From Exophiala sp. HKRS030 (Eukaryota; Ascomycota; Eurotiomycetes; Chaetothyriales; Herpotrichiellaceae), in NCBI GenBank assembly GCA_023897205.1, contig JAHWDD010000002.1, positions 558,001 to 622,000 on the forward strand: a stretch of 64,000 nt of DNA, in the 5' to 3' direction. The first letter of the stretch is position 1. Each line of letters begins with the position of its first letter. A program made the translations under genes and the position numbers. Shown here piece by piece: positions 63,030 to 64,000 of this stretch. Under the pieces are notes generated by a model that had not been told where the DNA came from, ran no database searches, and saw only the letters and a list, made by a program, of their open reading frames with translations.

Positions 63030-64000
63030 GAAGTTCTTGCAGAAAGTCTGGAGAGGCCGGAGACAGCTGTCACCTGGAACTCTAACAGTAACAGGGTCCG
63101 TCTCATGTGGCCAGAAGATGCTTCAAAGAGGTCCAAAGGGAACGGGAAGATCCTTGGACCGGGTGGATATTCAGATCGTAATTGTGGACTGGCATCCTCG
63201 GTTACATAGATGCACGAAGTGGGTGGGAGGCAAGCCACAAATACCACATCTTTGCTATAATTGTAGGTCACCGACAAGGGTATCTGGCAGACCATCGAGA
63301 GGATCCTTGCTGCATGGGGAGAGCAAACGATTCCAACTAGACACAACAGGAAAGGCGGAGAACAGAGCATAGTCGATCTCACATTGCAAGGCGAGATTGC
63401 AGGAAACCGAAATCACGAAGCGATGAGTTAGGTTATTCTTTTTATGGTCGGATTTTCTTTTTAGGATCCAAAAACCATCCCCCAGTGTTCTGCACTCCGG
63501 AGATAGCGCGGGAGACGTGTAAAGAGGTCTGCTGCAAGTTCCAGGGGGCCGGTGGAGTCGAGGAGAGGCATTGACACAAAATCCCGAAGTCCAGCGTTTC
63601 ATCCTTGACATGCGGTGAACTCGTCCTTGTCCTTGGGAATGAGCGGTGAGTGTCAAATTCTCGCATGCTCTCTTCGATCGTCTTTCGTTTCACGGGCGAA
63701 AAGCTTCTGCAGAGAATGGGAACTCCGATCTGCCCACTGTACGCACGGTACAAATGGGAGGCCAACGGAAATGAATTTCGATTTAGACGGGCCAAATCGC
63801 AACGGGGTGGAGAGTTGCCCTTGATTGCCCGGGCGGAGAGGTGTGGATGAGGCTACAGTACAGGAGCAGGGACTAACGTAGCAAACTCGCTTGCATATTA
63901 CGTCTTCTGGGGAAGCTCTCTCAGGGTAACATGCCCAGAGAAAGGCACCACATGACTGATACTACTGTAAAGGCCTTGCAGGAGGAGTATGTAGTTTGTT
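63030..64000. other. upstream region of the last gene, to window edge
   Basis: 971 bp. Minus-strand frames at 63026-63382 and 63442-63795 may be 5' leader sequence; none shows domain character. Confidence 0.4.

Noticed and set aside
1..64000. tRNA, rRNA or CRISPR features
   Set aside because: Read for T-arm GTTCRA patterns, rRNA-like stretches and spaced repeats; none found.

Overview
The window is nuclear DNA of a filamentous ascomycete (Pezizomycotina). Genes are dense on both strands and are interrupted by short introns, mostly 47-122 bp, with GT..CTRAY..YAG signals. Zn2Cys6 regulators, Dal5-type MFS permeases, a flavin monooxygenase and an HDA1-complex subunit fit that group. A black-yeast (Chaetothyriales) source is possible, but that is only an impression. 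I see no rRNA, tRNA, CRISPR, phage or virus features. Gene models come from reading frames plus splice signals checked for phase; no database search was possible.

Layout. 1-6 kb: 3' end of an SSP411/YyaL-like gene, an unrecognised spliced gene, maleylacetoacetate isomerase and a Ca3427-like periplasmic-binding-fold protein. 6-14.5 kb: two regulators facing each other, one with a fungal transcription-factor domain but no visible zinc cluster and one whose zinc cluster is split over three exons including a 14-nt micro-exon; then a 2.4-kb stretch with no gene I can support and a PQ-loop membrane protein (ANY1-like). 14.9-26.4 kb is mainly housekeeping: ER glucosidase II alpha (with a GC-AG intron), nucleoside diphosphate kinase, a mitochondrial membrane protein, an F-box protein, a Yap-like bZIP factor and a TEX30/KANL3-like alpha/beta hydrolase.

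27.9-43 kb is the accessory block and the most interesting part. It holds a secreted alpha/beta hydrolase, an Ayg1/pseudooxynicotine-hydrolase-like hydrolase, an NAD(P)-dependent reductase, an amine oxidase with the covalent-FAD cysteine, a Zn2Cys6 regulator, a broken LamB/YcsF (5-oxoprolinase A-type) gene, a Dal5-type permease and a flavin monooxygenase. There is no PKS, NRPS or terpene cyclase core. The set reads as uptake plus oxidative and hydrolytic processing of a nitrogen-containing small molecule under a local regulator; the substrate is unknown.

43-64 kb: a 333-bp MITE with 51-bp inverted repeats and TA target duplication, an HDA1-complex subunit, a tartrate/D-malate dehydrogenase, SelO, a 1290-residue coiled-coil protein, a PIG-P/GPI19 protein with a long disordered extension, a monocarboxylate-type MFS transporter and an unrecognised disordered protein. 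A 9-bp element, TACGGAGTA, occurs at least seven times, always outside the coding exons called here.
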